Assembly: GCF_009765875.1 (NCBI RefSeq)
Contig: NZ_LMUP01000006.1
Span: forward strand, 186,001 to 250,000
Origin: Pedobacter sp. L105
GTDB taxonomy: Bacteria > Bacteroidota > Bacteroidia > Sphingobacteriales > Sphingobacteriaceae
Direction: 5' to 3'
Length of the DNA stretch: 64,000 nucleotides
Below the pieces are notes generated by a model. It was not told the DNA's origin and made no database searches. It saw only the letters and a list, made by a program, of their open reading frames with translations. The first letter of the stretch is position 1, and every line of letters starts with the position of its first letter. This document shows positions 9,331 through 20,000 of this stretch, piece after piece. The position numbers and the translations under genes are program-made.

Positions 9331-10923
9331 ATGAAAAAGATATTTTTATTAGCAGCCCTAAGTGCTGTCATACTTTCAGCCACATCCTGCAAGAAGCTGG
9401 ATGTACCTATAAATTCAGAATATACGAGCAGTAATTTTCCAAGTACTACTGCAGACTATGCGGCACTTTATGGAACAATGTATTCCAATCTATCCTCACA
9501 ATTTGGTGTTCCTTATTTCAGGATGCAGGAATTGTCTACAGATGCCGCTATCCTGCCAGCCAGGGATGGTAACTTTGATGATGGCGGCCAGTACAGACAA
9601 TTGCATTACCATACCTGGACAGCTGACCATCCCAATGTGATCACCATCTGGCAATGGGGTTTTGGAGGGATTAACAATTGTAACCGCCTGATCAACGTAA
9701 CCACTGGTTCAAATTCTACTGCTGCTGTTAAAGCGGCGGGCGTAACCGAAATTAAGGCCATGCGTGCCCTTTATTATTTCTTTATGATGGACCTTTTTGG
9801 TAATGTGCCTCTTATACAAACATTCCCTGTAGTAGGTTCGCCTGCTACTCAGCCAAGGGCTGCTATCTTTTCTTTTGTGGAGAAAGAACTGCTTGCTGTT
9901 AGTCAGCAATTGCCTGCAAAAACCAGTACTAACCAGGTTGCAACCTATGGTAAACCAACTAAGGCTATGGCTTTCGCCCTGCTGGAAAAATTATACCTCA
10001 ATTCTGTTGTATACACCGGAACCCCAAGATATACTGATGCAGTTGCTATGGCTGATAGTGTGCTGAAGAACACAAATTATGCTTTAGATGCTAAATATTC
10101 TGATATTTTTGATGTGAACAACGGACCTCAGATCACGGAAACCATTTTTGCTATCCCTTATGATCAGCAGATCCCGGGTAATCAGATCACCCGCTTTGGA
10201 TTTTTCCCGGCACTGGCGCCAGCTTATGGTATGCCAAACGTAGGTTTCAGTATCTCTATGAGTACTACACACGAATATTGGAACAGGTTTAATCTGGCTG
10301 GCGACGTAAGAAATACTTTCTGGTTAGAAGGGCCTCAATATAAACCTGATGCCAACCGTAAACCAGATTTAACACAACCAGTTTATAATTCAGGAACAAA
10401 CATACAGATTAACCTTACGCCGGATATTATCCTGGTACCTGGAAAACCTATGGATGTTGGTAATACCATTTATTCTCAGGCCGAAGGTGTACGTTCCGTT
10501 AAATACTGGCCGGATGTAAATGCGATTCAGGCTACCCGTTTAAATGGTAATGATATGCCGGTATTACGCCTTGCTGATGTGATGCTGATGAAAGCAGAAG
10601 CCATTCTGCGCGGAGCAACTGCTACAGTAGTGAATGGTGAAATGCAAACACCTTTAGTATTGGTGAACAAGATCAGAGCAAGGGCCGGAGCGGTTGCTGC
10701 TACCGAAGTTACTTTAGACACTTTGCTGGATGAGCGTGCCAGAGAGCTGAGCTGGGAATGCTGGAGAAGAAATGACCTGATCCGTTTTGGTGAGTTTGAA
10801 AAGGAATATCCTTTAGCCAACGACGTTTTATCAATGGATAAAGACCTTACCAGAAGAATCTATCCTGTTCCAAATACTGAACTGAAATTGAATTCAAGCC
10901 TGGTACAAAATCCAGGTTACTAA
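9331..10923 (+). CDS. SusD/RagB family glycan-binding lipoprotein (PUL 1)
   Basis: A 530-residue surface lipoprotein with lipobox SATSC (Cys20). The N-terminal region has TPR-like helices, and the C-terminal part carries the family signature LDTLLDERARELSWECWRR followed by RRIYPVPNTEL and a final NPGY. It caps the SusC barrel and captures substrate at the cell surface. It starts 11 bp after susC, so the two are cotranscribed. A strong hairpin follows directly and may lower expression of the enzyme genes behind it. Confidence 0.93.
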   Translation: MKKIFLLAALSAVILSATSCKKLDVPINSEYTSSNFPSTTADYAALYGTMYSNLSSQFGVPYFRMQELSTDAAILPARDGNFDDGGQYRQLHYHTWTADHPNVITIWQWGFGGINNCNRLINVTTGSNSTAAVKAAGVTEIKAMRALYYFFMMDLFGNVPLIQTFPVVGSPATQPRAAIFSFVEKELLAVSQQLPAKTSTNQVATYGKPTKAMAFALLEKLYLNSVVYTGTPRYTDAVAMADSVLKNTNYALDAKYSDIFDVNNGPQITETIFAIPYDQQIPGNQITRFGFFPALAPAYGMPNVGFSISMSTTHEYWNRFNLAGDVRNTFWLEGPQYKPDANRKPDLTQPVYNSGTNIQINLTPDIILVPGKPMDVGNTIYSQAEGVRSVKYWPDVNAIQATRLNGNDMPVLRLADVMLMKAEAILRGATATVVNGEMQTPLVLVNKIRARAGAVAATEVTLDTLLDERARELSWECWRRNDLIRFGEFEKEYPLANDVLSMDKDLTRRIYPVPNTELKLNSSLVQNPGY

Positions 10924-10935
10924 TAATTTCTAATT

Positions 10936-10965
10936 AAACAGCCGGTTTTATACCGGCTGTTTTTA
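10936..10965 (+). terminator. Terminator-like hairpin between susD and the enzyme genes of PUL 1
   Basis: AAACAGCCGGT pairs with ACCGGCTGTTT over a 5-nt loop and is followed by TTTTATTTT. It lies only 13 bp after susD and 10 bp before the next start codon, so it probably acts as a partial terminator within the operon. Confidence 0.8.
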
Positions 10966-10975
10966 TTTTATATAT

Positions 10976-12040
10976 ATGATGAAATTTGTTTCCTGCGCCG
11001 TTTTACTACTGGCGCTTCCTTTGGTTAAAAAACAGGATGGTGATGACCTTCCTATCAATAAGATCCAGGTGATCGGATCACACAACAGTTATAAAAAAGC
11101 AATCGACCCTTTGTTGTTTGCCACGTTTGCGAAAAAAGATTCAGTATCTGCCAGTAGGATCGATTATGAACATATTGGTATTACCGAACAGCTGGACATG
11201 GGATTGAGAAACCTGGAGATCGATTCTTACGCAGATTCAAAAGGTGGGAAATATGCACATCCAAGAGGGCTCGACTGGGCAAAGGGGCAACCTGCGTATG
11301 ATGTGAATAAGGAGATGGATGCACCGGGTTTCAAAGTGTTTCATATTCAGGACCTGGATTACCGCAGTGATTTTCTAACACTTAAAGGGGGACTGGAAAA
11401 GTTAAGAAAATGGTCTTTAGCGCATCCTGATCACACACCGATATTTATTACCATGGAAGCTAAAGACAATCAGCTGAAAGGTGAGGGTTTTAGTGCACCG
11501 GAAAAATACACACCAGAAATATTTGATCAGTTTGACCAGGTGATCCTGAATACTTTGGGTAAAGACCAGATCATTACCCCGGATGTGGTACGCGGAAAAT
11601 ATAAAACATTAGAAGACGCCGTATTACATGATAACTGGCCTACCCTGAAAGCCGCAAGAGGAAAATTCCTTTTACTGCTGGATCAAAAAGGAGAGAAAAT
11701 GGAAATGTACATTAAAGGACACCCTTCATTAAAAGGAAGAACACTGTTTGTGAATGCAGAAGCAGGAAGGCCTGAAGCGGGTATGATGATCATCAATGAT
11801 GCTAAGAACCCGGCTATCCCACAGCTGATTAAAAAAGGATATATTATCCGTACCCGTGCAGATTCAGATACTGAAGAAGCAAGACGTAATGATTATTCTA
11901 ATTTCGAGGCTGCCTGTGCTTCAGGAGCGCAAATCATCACTACAGATTATTACCAGAAAAGCACCCATTTTAAATCTGATTATGTGATCAGTTTTGAAGG
12001 CGGTAAATATTTTAGATTGAACCCATTCTTTAAAAATTAA
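10976..12040 (+). CDS. Ca2+-dependent phosphoinositide-specific phospholipase C-like protein
   Basis: A 354-residue secreted protein with a short signal peptide. The TIM-barrel phosphodiesterase pattern of the bacterial Ca-dependent PI-PLC group is visible: GSHNSYK with His36, GLRNLEIDSY with Glu81 and Asp83, KVFHIQDLD with His123, and FITMEAKD near 157. The two histidines are the expected general acid/base pair, and the acidic residues are the expected calcium ligands. The family cleaves phosphatidylinositol or glycosyl-PI to diacylglycerol and cyclic inositol phosphate. It lies between SusD and a GH92 mannosidase (3 bp before the latter), which is unusual for a PUL and suggests an inositol-phosphate or GPI-type glycan substrate. 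The exact substrate is inference. Confidence 0.8.
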   Translation: MMKFVSCAVLLLALPLVKKQDGDDLPINKIQVIGSHNSYKKAIDPLLFATFAKKDSVSASRIDYEHIGITEQLDMGLRNLEIDSYADSKGGKYAHPRGLDWAKGQPAYDVNKEMDAPGFKVFHIQDLDYRSDFLTLKGGLEKLRKWSLAHPDHTPIFITMEAKDNQLKGEGFSAPEKYTPEIFDQFDQVILNTLGKDQIITPDVVRGKYKTLEDAVLHDNWPTLKAARGKFLLLLDQKGEKMEMYIKGHPSLKGRTLFVNAEAGRPEAGMMIINDAKNPAIPQLIKKGYIIRTRADSDTEEARRNDYSNFEAACASGAQIITTDYYQKSTHFKSDYVISFEGGKYFRLNPFFKN

Positions 12041-12043
12041 TCA

Positions 12044-14317
12044 GTGAAATATCAATTTTTAAGTTTATTGCTGTCGGCTACTTTATTGGGATCTACTGTG
12101 AAATCGCAGGAAAAACATTTCCCTTTTGTAGATCCTATGATAGGGTCTGAAGGTTTAGGCAGGGTATTTATCGGCCCCGCCTATCCCTTTGGGATGGTTA
12201 AACCTTCACCCGATTGCGGCAGCGGTCCAAACAGCGGCTGGTTGCCCGATGTACCTGTAACAGGTTTTAGTCAGCTGCATGTGAGCGGTACTGGTGGCGG
12301 GCCAAAATATGGTAACATCCTCGTGATGCCATTTACCGGCCCGCTGGATTTGCAGGATCAATCTTCCCTTCGTGAAAATGAAACCGTAAAACTGGGTTAT
12401 TACAGTGTGATCCTTAAAAAAAGCCAGGTTAAAACAGAAATCACTACGGCCGATAAAGTATCATTTTATCAATTCAGTTATCCCTCTGCAGAAAATAAAT
12501 CACTCAAAATAGATGCTGGTTTTTTTCTCGGAGAGCAGCCTGTTCCGGATTCAAGGGAAGCACAGCAGTTTGTAGGTTCGGAGATTGAACTGGTTTCCCC
12601 AACAGAAATCAGGGGCTATAGCCGCATCAGGGGTGGCTGGAACAATGGCCGTGCATATACTGTTTATTTTTATGCAGTGCTCGATCAACCGGTAACCGGT
12701 TATGCGAGCTGGAAAGGAACTCATTTATATCCAGGGGCCAGTACACAATTTGACAGTGGCAAGAAAACAGGAATGCTGCTTAAACTGGGTGGCAACACTG
12801 CTGCGGTACATATGAAGATCGGTATCTCTTTCCTTAGTTCTTTAAAAGCTAAAGCCAACATAGAAGAAGAAATACCACACTGGGATTTTGACAAGGTGTT
12901 AAACCAGCTGCAGGACAAATGGGAGACTTTATTTAGCCGTATAGAAATAGATCCAACTTCTTCTGTTACTGAAAAGGCATTGTTTTATACAGGGCTTTAT
13001 CATACCATGCTGATGCCTGTGAACCGTACCGGGGAAAATCCTTTATGGACAGACGATCAGCCTTATTACGATGATTTTTATACCCTTTGGGATACTTTCC
13101 GTACTTCCAATCCGCTAATTACCCTCATTTCTCCAAAAAGAGAAGTTGAAATTGTAAATGCACTGCTGGATATTTATAAACATGATGGCTTTTTGCCTGA
13201 TGGCAGGAGCGGAAATGCCAATGGAAGAACGCAGGGCGGTTCTCACGCAGAAACAGTAATTGCCGATGCTTACGTTAAAGGGCTAAAAGGTATTGATTAT
13301 GAGATGGGCCTGGAAGCGATGTTAAAAGATGCTACTGTTGCTCCCGGAGGCAATGAAGAACAGGAGGGAAGAGGCGGTCTTACGGAATACAACCGTTTAG
13401 GTTATGTTCCTTTTTCTGTAGTTCGCTCGGGCAACCGGACAGTAGATTATGCCTACAACGATTACAATATTGCTACCCTCGCTAAAGGACTTAACCATCA
13501 GAAAACCTATGAACGTTTTATTGCGCAATCCGGAAACTGGAAAAATCTATGGCGCGATGATTACGTGCATGAAGGTGCCAGAGGGTTTATCATGCCCAAA
13601 AATGAAGCAGGTAAATGGCTGGATAGTATTCCTTACGGAAAATCGGAACGGCAGCACCCCACTTATATTTATACTCCTTTAACTCATGAAACACCCTGGT
13701 ATGCCTGCCACTGGTGCGGCTTTTTTTATGAAGGAACTTCCTGGGAGTATTCTTTAAGCATCCCTCACGAGATCCCGGTATTGATTCAAAAATCGGGGGG
13801 TAACGAGGCCTTCAGAATGCGGCTGGATACTTTTTTTGATAAACACTTCTTTAATGTAGCCAACGAGCCCTCTTTTTTAGTCCCTACACTTTATCACTGG
13901 ATCGGCAGACCTGATTTGAGTAGTCAGCGTATCCGTCAGATTATCGCTGCCAGTTATAATACAGGACACAGAGGATTGCCTGGGAATGATGATTCGGGTG
14001 CAATGTCTTCCTGGCTGGCCTTTCACCTAATGGGCCTTTATCCCAATGCTGGCCAGAATTATTACCTGCTAAATTCTCCATTATTAAAACAAACCATATT
14101 TCACCAGGAGAACGGGAAAGACTTTAAGATCGTTGCACATGGCTTATCTGCACAGCATGTTTATATCAAATCTGCCACATTAAATGGCAGGAACTTTAAC
14201 CAGGCCTGGATTAGCCACGATGATATCCTTAAAGGAGGAGAGCTTGTTTTTGAAATGGATTCCCAGCCATCCACTTGGGGCAATACAATTTTACCACCGT
14301 TAAGCTTAAAACAATGA
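12044..14317 (+). CDS. GH92 family alpha-mannosidase
   Basis: A 757-residue secreted exo-alpha-mannosidase of the Ca-dependent GH92 family. It starts with GTG at 12044, three bases after the previous stop, and has a signal peptide ending VKSQE. The N-terminal sandwich opens with FVDPMIGSEG and GPAYPFGMVKPSPD. The helical catalytic part contains WDTFRTSNPL, GSHAETVIADAY, HWCGFFYEGTSWEYS and the near-invariant NDDSGAMSSWLAFHLMGLYP. GH92 enzymes mostly remove alpha-1,2-, but also 1,3-, 1,4- or 1,6-linked mannose. Its end overlaps the start of the next gene (ATGA), so the two are translationally coupled. Confidence 0.92.
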   Translation: MKYQFLSLLLSATLLGSTVKSQEKHFPFVDPMIGSEGLGRVFIGPAYPFGMVKPSPDCGSGPNSGWLPDVPVTGFSQLHVSGTGGGPKYGNILVMPFTGPLDLQDQSSLRENETVKLGYYSVILKKSQVKTEITTADKVSFYQFSYPSAENKSLKIDAGFFLGEQPVPDSREAQQFVGSEIELVSPTEIRGYSRIRGGWNNGRAYTVYFYAVLDQPVTGYASWKGTHLYPGASTQFDSGKKTGMLLKLGGNTAAVHMKIGISFLSSLKAKANIEEEIPHWDFDKVLNQLQDKWETLFSRIEIDPTSSVTEKALFYTGLYHTMLMPVNRTGENPLWTDDQPYYDDFYTLWDTFRTSNPLITLISPKREVEIVNALLDIYKHDGFLPDGRSGNANGRTQGGSHAETVIADAYVKGLKGIDYEMGLEAMLKDATVAPGGNEEQEGRGGLTEYNRLGYVPFSVVRSGNRTVDYAYNDYNIATLAKGLNHQKTYERFIAQSGNWKNLWRDDYVHEGARGFIMPKNEAGKWLDSIPYGKSERQHPTYIYTPLTHETPWYACHWCGFFYEGTSWEYSLSIPHEIPVLIQKSGGNEAFRMRLDTFFDKHFFNVANEPSFLVPTLYHWIGRPDLSSQRIRQIIAASYNTGHRGLPGNDDSGAMSSWLAFHLMGLYPNAGQNYYLLNSPLLKQTIFHQENGKDFKIVAHGLSAQHVYIKSATLNGRNFNQAWISHDDILKGGELVFEMDSQPSTWGNTILPPLSLKQ

Positions 14318-14886
14318 TGAAGAAATTAATGGTGCTTTTCCTATTAGGTTTAATTGCCAGACAGTCGGAAGCGCAGCAAGCACAAACAGTACCTGTCATC
14401 AAAGCGGGTACTAAAATAGAAGAACGTTTTTCATTGTACGGGCAAACTGTTCCAATCAGTATTACCGTGAATGCTTTAACTGACAGCGTGCTGCTCAACT
14501 GGACCATCAGGGGGCTCTCTTCCGGCAGTTACCAGATTTCTGCCGCCGGATTTGAAAAAGGAACGAGAATTAATTTTGTACAGCCAGTTCCTTTATCGGT
14601 AGTAAAACTCGGCCCGGAAGAAACTTTTGCCATCATTTCCAAAGCTGCTTTTAGAGCCCTGAAAAAAACGCGGAAACTGATGTATAACAATACTACTTAT
14701 GTATTGAAGGAAAATAATAAAGAAAAACCTTTTACCATTGGCAGCCAGGAGCTGGATGTATTACATGTAACTGGTGTGGAAGAAGCAGGGGATTTATGGA
14801 TATTGAATGATCCTGAGTTCCCGCTGATCTGCCAGTTTAAAAATAATCCATTGGGTATTGATTTTACGGTTACTGCCATCAAATAG
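14314..14886 (+). CDS. Secreted protein of unknown function coupled to the GH92 gene
   Basis: About 190 residues starting at ATG 14314 (or 14317), overlapping the GH92 stop codon. An N-terminal signal peptide ends near QSEAQ. The mature part is mainly beta-strand-like, with no Cys in the mature region and no recognisable catalytic motif. I do not recognise the family. The overlap with the GH92 gene and the shared promoter imply a role in the same pathway, perhaps substrate binding or an accessory to the mannosidase. It is the last gene of the operon and converges with the VOC gene 8 bp away. Confidence 0.7.
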   Translation: MMKKLMVLFLLGLIARQSEAQQAQTVPVIKAGTKIEERFSLYGQTVPISITVNALTDSVLLNWTIRGLSSGSYQISAAGFEKGTRINFVQPVPLSVVKLGPEETFAIISKAAFRALKKTRKLMYNNTTYVLKENNKEKPFTIGSQELDVLHVTGVEEAGDLWILNDPEFPLICQFKNNPLGIDFTVTAIK

Positions 14887-14894
14887 ATCGTAAC

Positions 14895-15362
14895 CTATTG
14901 CTGATCGTTTACTTCCAGCCAGTGGCCGTCCGGATCCTGGAAATAGATTTGTTTTACGCCATCAGGCCTGATGGTAGGCGCTTTAGCTGTACCTGGCCAG
15001 TTGGCGTATTCAATTTTTTCTTTATCCAGTTTGGCGATAAAGGCTGTGATCGAACTCACGCTGAAGCATAGGTGTTCATTTTTATCATAATGGACACCTG
15101 CCTGGGCGCCTTTAATTAAATGCAGTTGTCCGGCAGGGCCTAACGATAACCATACATGTTTACCGTCTTTAAAAGGTTCTTCCATTTTTGGTAAATTAAA
15201 CAGGCCTTCATAAAAAGCAGCGCTTTTATCTAGGTTGGTTACATATACAGCAATATGATTTAATACAGCAGCGGTCTGTTTACCCGAAACGTTTTGTGCG
15301 GCAGACTGCTTCATAGAAAGGATAATAATAGTAAATGCGAGTAGGGATGTAATTCGTTTCAT
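14895..15362 (-). CDS. Exported VOC-superfamily (glyoxalase/bleomycin-resistance-like) protein
   Basis: A 155-residue protein with a predicted signal peptide (about 1-22, ending SAAQ) followed by one vicinal-oxygen-chelate module. LNHIAVYVTNLDKSAAFYEGLF gives a metal-ligand His near residue 36, EHLCFSV gives a His in the middle, and YFQDPDGHWLEVND supplies the closing Glu. Cytosolic VOC proteins are common; an exported one is less usual. Metal-dependent isomerase, dioxygenase or binding roles are all possible. It is transcribed alone and converges with the GH92 operon. Confidence 0.82.
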   Translation of the reverse strand: MKRITSLLAFTIIILSMKQSAAQNVSGKQTAAVLNHIAVYVTNLDKSAAFYEGLFNLPKMEEPFKDGKHVWLSLGPAGQLHLIKGAQAGVHYDKNEHLCFSVSSITAFIAKLDKEKIEYANWPGTAKAPTIRPDGVKQIYFQDPDGHWLEVNDQQ

Positions 15363-15461
15363 ACGGATATATTTGGTTTTTTTCTGTTTATAAGAATATC
15401 ATTCAATATGAGGGTAGTTTATAGCCCTGCATAAGTAATAGTTTCCTGATGTAATTTAATC

Positions 15462-15500
15462 AAAAAAGCCGTCACCAATAGTATGATGACGGCTTTTTTT
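15462..15500. terminator. Bidirectional terminator below the first SusC/SusD_2 pair
   Basis: AAAAAAGCCGTCA (15462-15474) pairs perfectly with TGACGGCTTTTTT, with T-runs on both strands. It lies 17 bp beyond the end of the SusD-like gene on the minus strand. Confidence 0.85.
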
Positions 15501-15516
15501 TAATGAATTGTTTTAC

Positions 15517-16950
15517 TTAGAACTTATCAAAGAATAATTTGGTACCTGGTACATCGCCGCCTATAGCAGCGCTTGCAGCAGCGTAATTTGCACCATTGAT
15601 GTTTTGTTCTGCAGCAGGATATCTTAAACGTTCAGGAAAAACAGTTAAAGCAGTAGCAGGAGCTACTAATGCCGGGTAGTCTAATCTTCTTGTTTCTATC
15701 CAGGCATCCCATCCGCGGTTGTAAAGGGCAAACCATTTTTGAATACCAATTTTTTGCTTGTAAGTACCGGTAGCAGTGCCATAAGCAACGTTAGGCTGTG
15801 CAAGATAAGCTGAAGCTTGTGCTGCAGTTCCGCCCCAATAAGTGATAGAAGCGGTTATAGCGTTGTTATAGTAAGTGGCAGCAGAAGTACCTGTAGCAAT
15901 CAATTGTCTTTCAGTAGCTTCAGCAAGGTTGAATGCTGTTTCAGAATAATCTAATAACAGGCCCGGAAAGTCCGGTGCTTCAACTTTGTCGCTTACATGT
16001 GAAAAATCACCGAAGTTACTGCTCGCTCCCGGAGCACTACCGGAATAAGTATTATTAGGATCTAATGTAAAATAGATCGCTAACCTTGGATCAGTATAGG
16101 CCTGCAAATTGGTAACGTATGTAGAACAGGCAACAAAGTCATTTCTTCCGCTTTGTACCAGGTCAACCCATATCGGATTTGTATTCGGTGTAGCACCCAG
16201 AAATGCAAATTTAGCATTGTCATCATTTGAAGTGAAAACCCCGGCAGTAACTGCTGCGGTGATGACAGTTTTTGCAGTTGCAGGATCTGAATCAGCAATG
16301 GTAATACCCATTTTCAGTTTCAGCGTGTTTGCAAACTTGATCCAGCTTGGTACATCTCCATTATAAATAATATCTCCGGCACCGTAACTTGCAGCGGTAG
16401 GTACCATAGCTGCAATATCTGCATCTAATCTGGCTAGGAGATCTTTATATACTGTAGCTGCATCATCGTATTTTGGGAAAAGATTGGTTGGATCTGAGGC
16501 CTCTGAATAAGGGGCGTTTCCAAAAGTAGTTAACACATAATAATAGGTGTAAACCTGCAGGATATCAGCAATAGCAATATCATTGGCTTTAACTTTGGCA
16601 TCCGGAACAGACTGGTCGGTTGGAACAATACCTTTAGCCAGTTTCAGGTTGTAAATGATGTCACGATAAAATGCATTCCAGTCGTTATCCGGGATAGGCC
16701 TGGTAATGAAGTTATAGTTACTTTCATCTGTATAAGTAGTTTCCTGCCACATCTGTTCAACCAGACGGAAGTTATTTAAGTTAACATTCGCTGATGTTAG
16801 CGTATTAGCTAATGTATGTTCTGCCTGTGTTACCAAAGCGGCTGCCGGAACTGCGGTCGGCGTTTTAGGGTTTACATTGATGGACGTAATATCCTTTTTG
16901 CAAGCTCCCAATAGTAAAATTGAAAGGGCTGCTGTTATAATTCTTTTCAT
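15517..16950 (-). CDS. SusD-like (SusD_2 type) outer membrane lipoprotein, copy A
   Basis: A 477-residue lipoprotein with lipobox LLGAC (Cys17) and the NVNPKTP start typical of the SusD_2/RagB subgroup. It has helical repeats and the C-terminal block LYNRGWDAWIETRRLDYP followed by FPERLRYP. It binds substrate on the cell surface for the SusC partner encoded 65 bp upstream. It is nearly identical along its whole length to the protein at 21428-22861, including the same total length, which shows a recent duplication. There are no enzyme genes in the pair, so the ligand is unknown. Confidence 0.92.
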   Translation of the reverse strand: MKRIITAALSILLLGACKKDITSINVNPKTPTAVPAAALVTQAEHTLANTLTSANVNLNNFRLVEQMWQETTYTDESNYNFITRPIPDNDWNAFYRDIIYNLKLAKGIVPTDQSVPDAKVKANDIAIADILQVYTYYYVLTTFGNAPYSEASDPTNLFPKYDDAATVYKDLLARLDADIAAMVPTAASYGAGDIIYNGDVPSWIKFANTLKLKMGITIADSDPATAKTVITAAVTAGVFTSNDDNAKFAFLGATPNTNPIWVDLVQSGRNDFVACSTYVTNLQAYTDPRLAIYFTLDPNNTYSGSAPGASSNFGDFSHVSDKVEAPDFPGLLLDYSETAFNLAEATERQLIATGTSAATYYNNAITASITYWGGTAAQASAYLAQPNVAYGTATGTYKQKIGIQKWFALYNRGWDAWIETRRLDYPALVAPATALTVFPERLRYPAAEQNINGANYAAASAAIGGDVPGTKLFFDKF

Positions 16951-17015
16951 TTGTAATTTCTTCTTAGTAGCGATTAAACTTGTTTAATTAATCTTATTTT
17001 GATCAGATTAATCTG

Positions 17016-20000
17016 TTAAAAAGTGAATTTAGCATTCAGTGTAAATGATCTTACAGTAGGGAAAGATCCACTTTGATAACCCTGAACAGTTCCGGAGCTT
17101 AAAGATTCTTCAGGATCTGAGTAAGGGATGTTTTTGTGGATAATCCAAAGGTTTTTTCCTACAACTGAGAAGTCTACACTTTTAACCCCACCAATTTGGG
17201 TTAACAAGCGCTTAGGTACAGAATAGCTGATCAATGCTTGTCTTAATTTAATATAACCGCCGTCATAAATGAAAGCTGCAGCTGGGTTATGCTCATAGCC
17301 GTATAATCCTGTAGAGGTATTGTCAGCACGGATGGTATTTGGTTTTCCATTTGCAGTTACACCTGGTAAAACCACACCTCCGCCATTAGCCAATGAATTT
17401 CTGGAAGGGTTACCCAAATCATTAGTACCGGCAGTTTCAGGATATAAACCTGTATCCATACCATAGTAAAGATCCAGTGAGAAGATATCCCCGCCTTTTC
17501 TTACATCAATTAAGAAGCTTAAAGTGAAGTCTTTGTATTTGAATGTGTTGGTAATACCACCAGTGTATTTTGGATTTACATTTCCAATAACGTTGTTTGC
17601 AGAGTTTGAAATTTCGTAATAACCATCAGCGCCAACTGTTTTTTGCATATTACCGTTTGCGTCTTTAGTGTAAACATAATCAGTTCCGCGAATGGTACCC
17701 ATTGGTTGGTTTAATGTAGCGTTATAAGTTACACCGCCCTGATAAGCTGCCAATTGGAGATTTGTTGCCTGATTACCGGTTGCATCAGAGTATAAGGCCA
17801 GTACCTGACTTCTGTTTCTTGCCCAGTTCACATCCACTCTCCAGGAGAAATCACGGCTTTTAACTGGTGTTGCATTTAAAGCTATTTCGACCCCTCTATT
17901 TCTAACAGATGCGGCATTTAAGTAAATAGTACTGTAACCTGTGGCTGTAGATACCGGAACAGGGATTAACTGGTTGTAAGTTCTGCCAGTGTAATAGGTT
18001 CCATCTAAGCCTAACCTGTTTTTGAAGAAAGCGAGTTCTGCACCAACCTCATAACTTTTAGTCAGCTCTGGTTTAAGATCTGTACTGAATTTAGTGGTAC
18101 TGGTAGCAGCTGTAGCAGACGATCCGAATTGTGTATTAAAATTGTAGGTGTCAAAGATGTTATATGGATTGGTATCATTACCAACCTGCGCATAACCACC
18201 TCTTAATTTACCATAAGACAACCAGGTGTAGTTTTTCAGTAATTCAGAGAATATAAATCCACCATTAACAGAAGGGTAATAATAAGAGTTACTACCTTTA
18301 GGAAGGGTAGATGATTCGTCACGTCTGATGGTTCCGTCTAATACAAACGTATTTTTCCAGCTTAGAGTGGCTCCGGCGAAAAGACCGTCAACTTCTCTTC
18401 TTGCATTTGTCTCAGTAGGCGCTGCAGGAGTAGCAACTGAGTTAGAGATCGCGTAAACACCTGGTACAACCAAACCACCGTTAGTTGTGCTGATAATTGA
18501 CGTTGAAGTTGATTTTCTAATGTTTGTTCCCAGAACACCTTTAATGTTAAAGTCAGCTCCCAGGTTTTTATCGGCAGTAGCTAAGAAATCAAAATTTGTT
18601 TCGTTCCAGCCTAAGTTTCTTCTGGTATATCCTGAAACCCCGGTTGTACCTACAGCTCTTCTTTCTTCCTCTAACTGGTTCCAGTTATCAACTGTTACGC
18701 GGCCCAAAAGGTTTAGCCAGTCGGTAGCTTTATAATTTAAACTTGCATTACCGAAATACCTGTTGCGGGAGTCAGATTCGTAGTTTTGATATCTGATAAA
18801 ATAAGGGTTGTCCCAGTAAATTGGAGCCGGATTAGTCACACTGGTTTGATTCCATGTTCTGTTTAGGCCTCCTGAATTAAAATAGGCGTCTTTTTGTTCC
18901 TGTATGTCAACGTTGGTCTCGAACCATTGTCTGAATGAATTCAGGATGTTATCCGATTGATAACCACTACCATATCTTCCCAATCCATCAGTTCTGGTGT
19001 AATCAATGGAACCTGATGCCGTTAATCTTTTAGTAATGTTATGTGAAGCAGAAAGGTTCATGCTGTTTTTTAATACATTACTATTAGGTTCGATACCAGT
19101 TTCGTTATTACGGGTATAACCTAATTTAAATGATCCGTTATCATCAGCACTAGTGATAAATATACTTTGGTTATTGGTAACCGGGTGGGTAAAAAATGTA
19201 GCAGGACCATTAGCTGCATTTACCCATGGGGTAGCTTTGCCATAGTTGGCATTGGTCGGGTCAAATGCATCCCATTGGTATACCATCAGTTTTGGATCAA
19301 ATGGTGCACCATAAGAAGCGTCTTCAGTTAATGGTGTAACCAGATCTTTTTGACCGTCGCCATTGATATCTGCGTAGAAAAATCTTTTGGTTGGATCCTG
19401 GTAAATAGCTCCGTAACCTGCGCCATATTGATTTTGGTATTTAGCAAAAGTAGATTTATCAATTGCACCAACGCCAACACCGGCATTAACTGTAATGCCT
19501 AAACCTCTTGCCGCTTTTTTAGTGGTGATGATAATTACACCATTGTTACCGCGTGAGCCATATAAAGCAGCTCCTGCTGGTCCTTTTAATACTGTAACCG
19601 ATTCAATGTCATCAGGGTTAATATCCGATGCAGGGCTACCATAATCATAGCCGCCTGTACCATTGTGTTGTCCTGATGTATTAATAGGATCATTATTAAA
19701 TGGAACACCATCTACCACAAATAGGGCCTGGTTATTACTGAATAGGGATTTGTTACCACGGATAACCGCATTGGTAGATCCGCCGATGCCGCCGGTTTGT
19801 TTAATCTCTAAACCAGCAACCCTGCCGGCCAGCTCAGTTACAAAGTTGCCTGTACGACCCTTACTTACGTCGTCACCTCCAACCTGCTGTGCAGCATATG
19901 ACTGCTGATTACGTGTTCTTGTGATACCCAACGCACCAACTACCTGTACTTCACCTAATTGGTTAGCAGTGGAGTTAAGAACTACACTTAATACTTCCTG

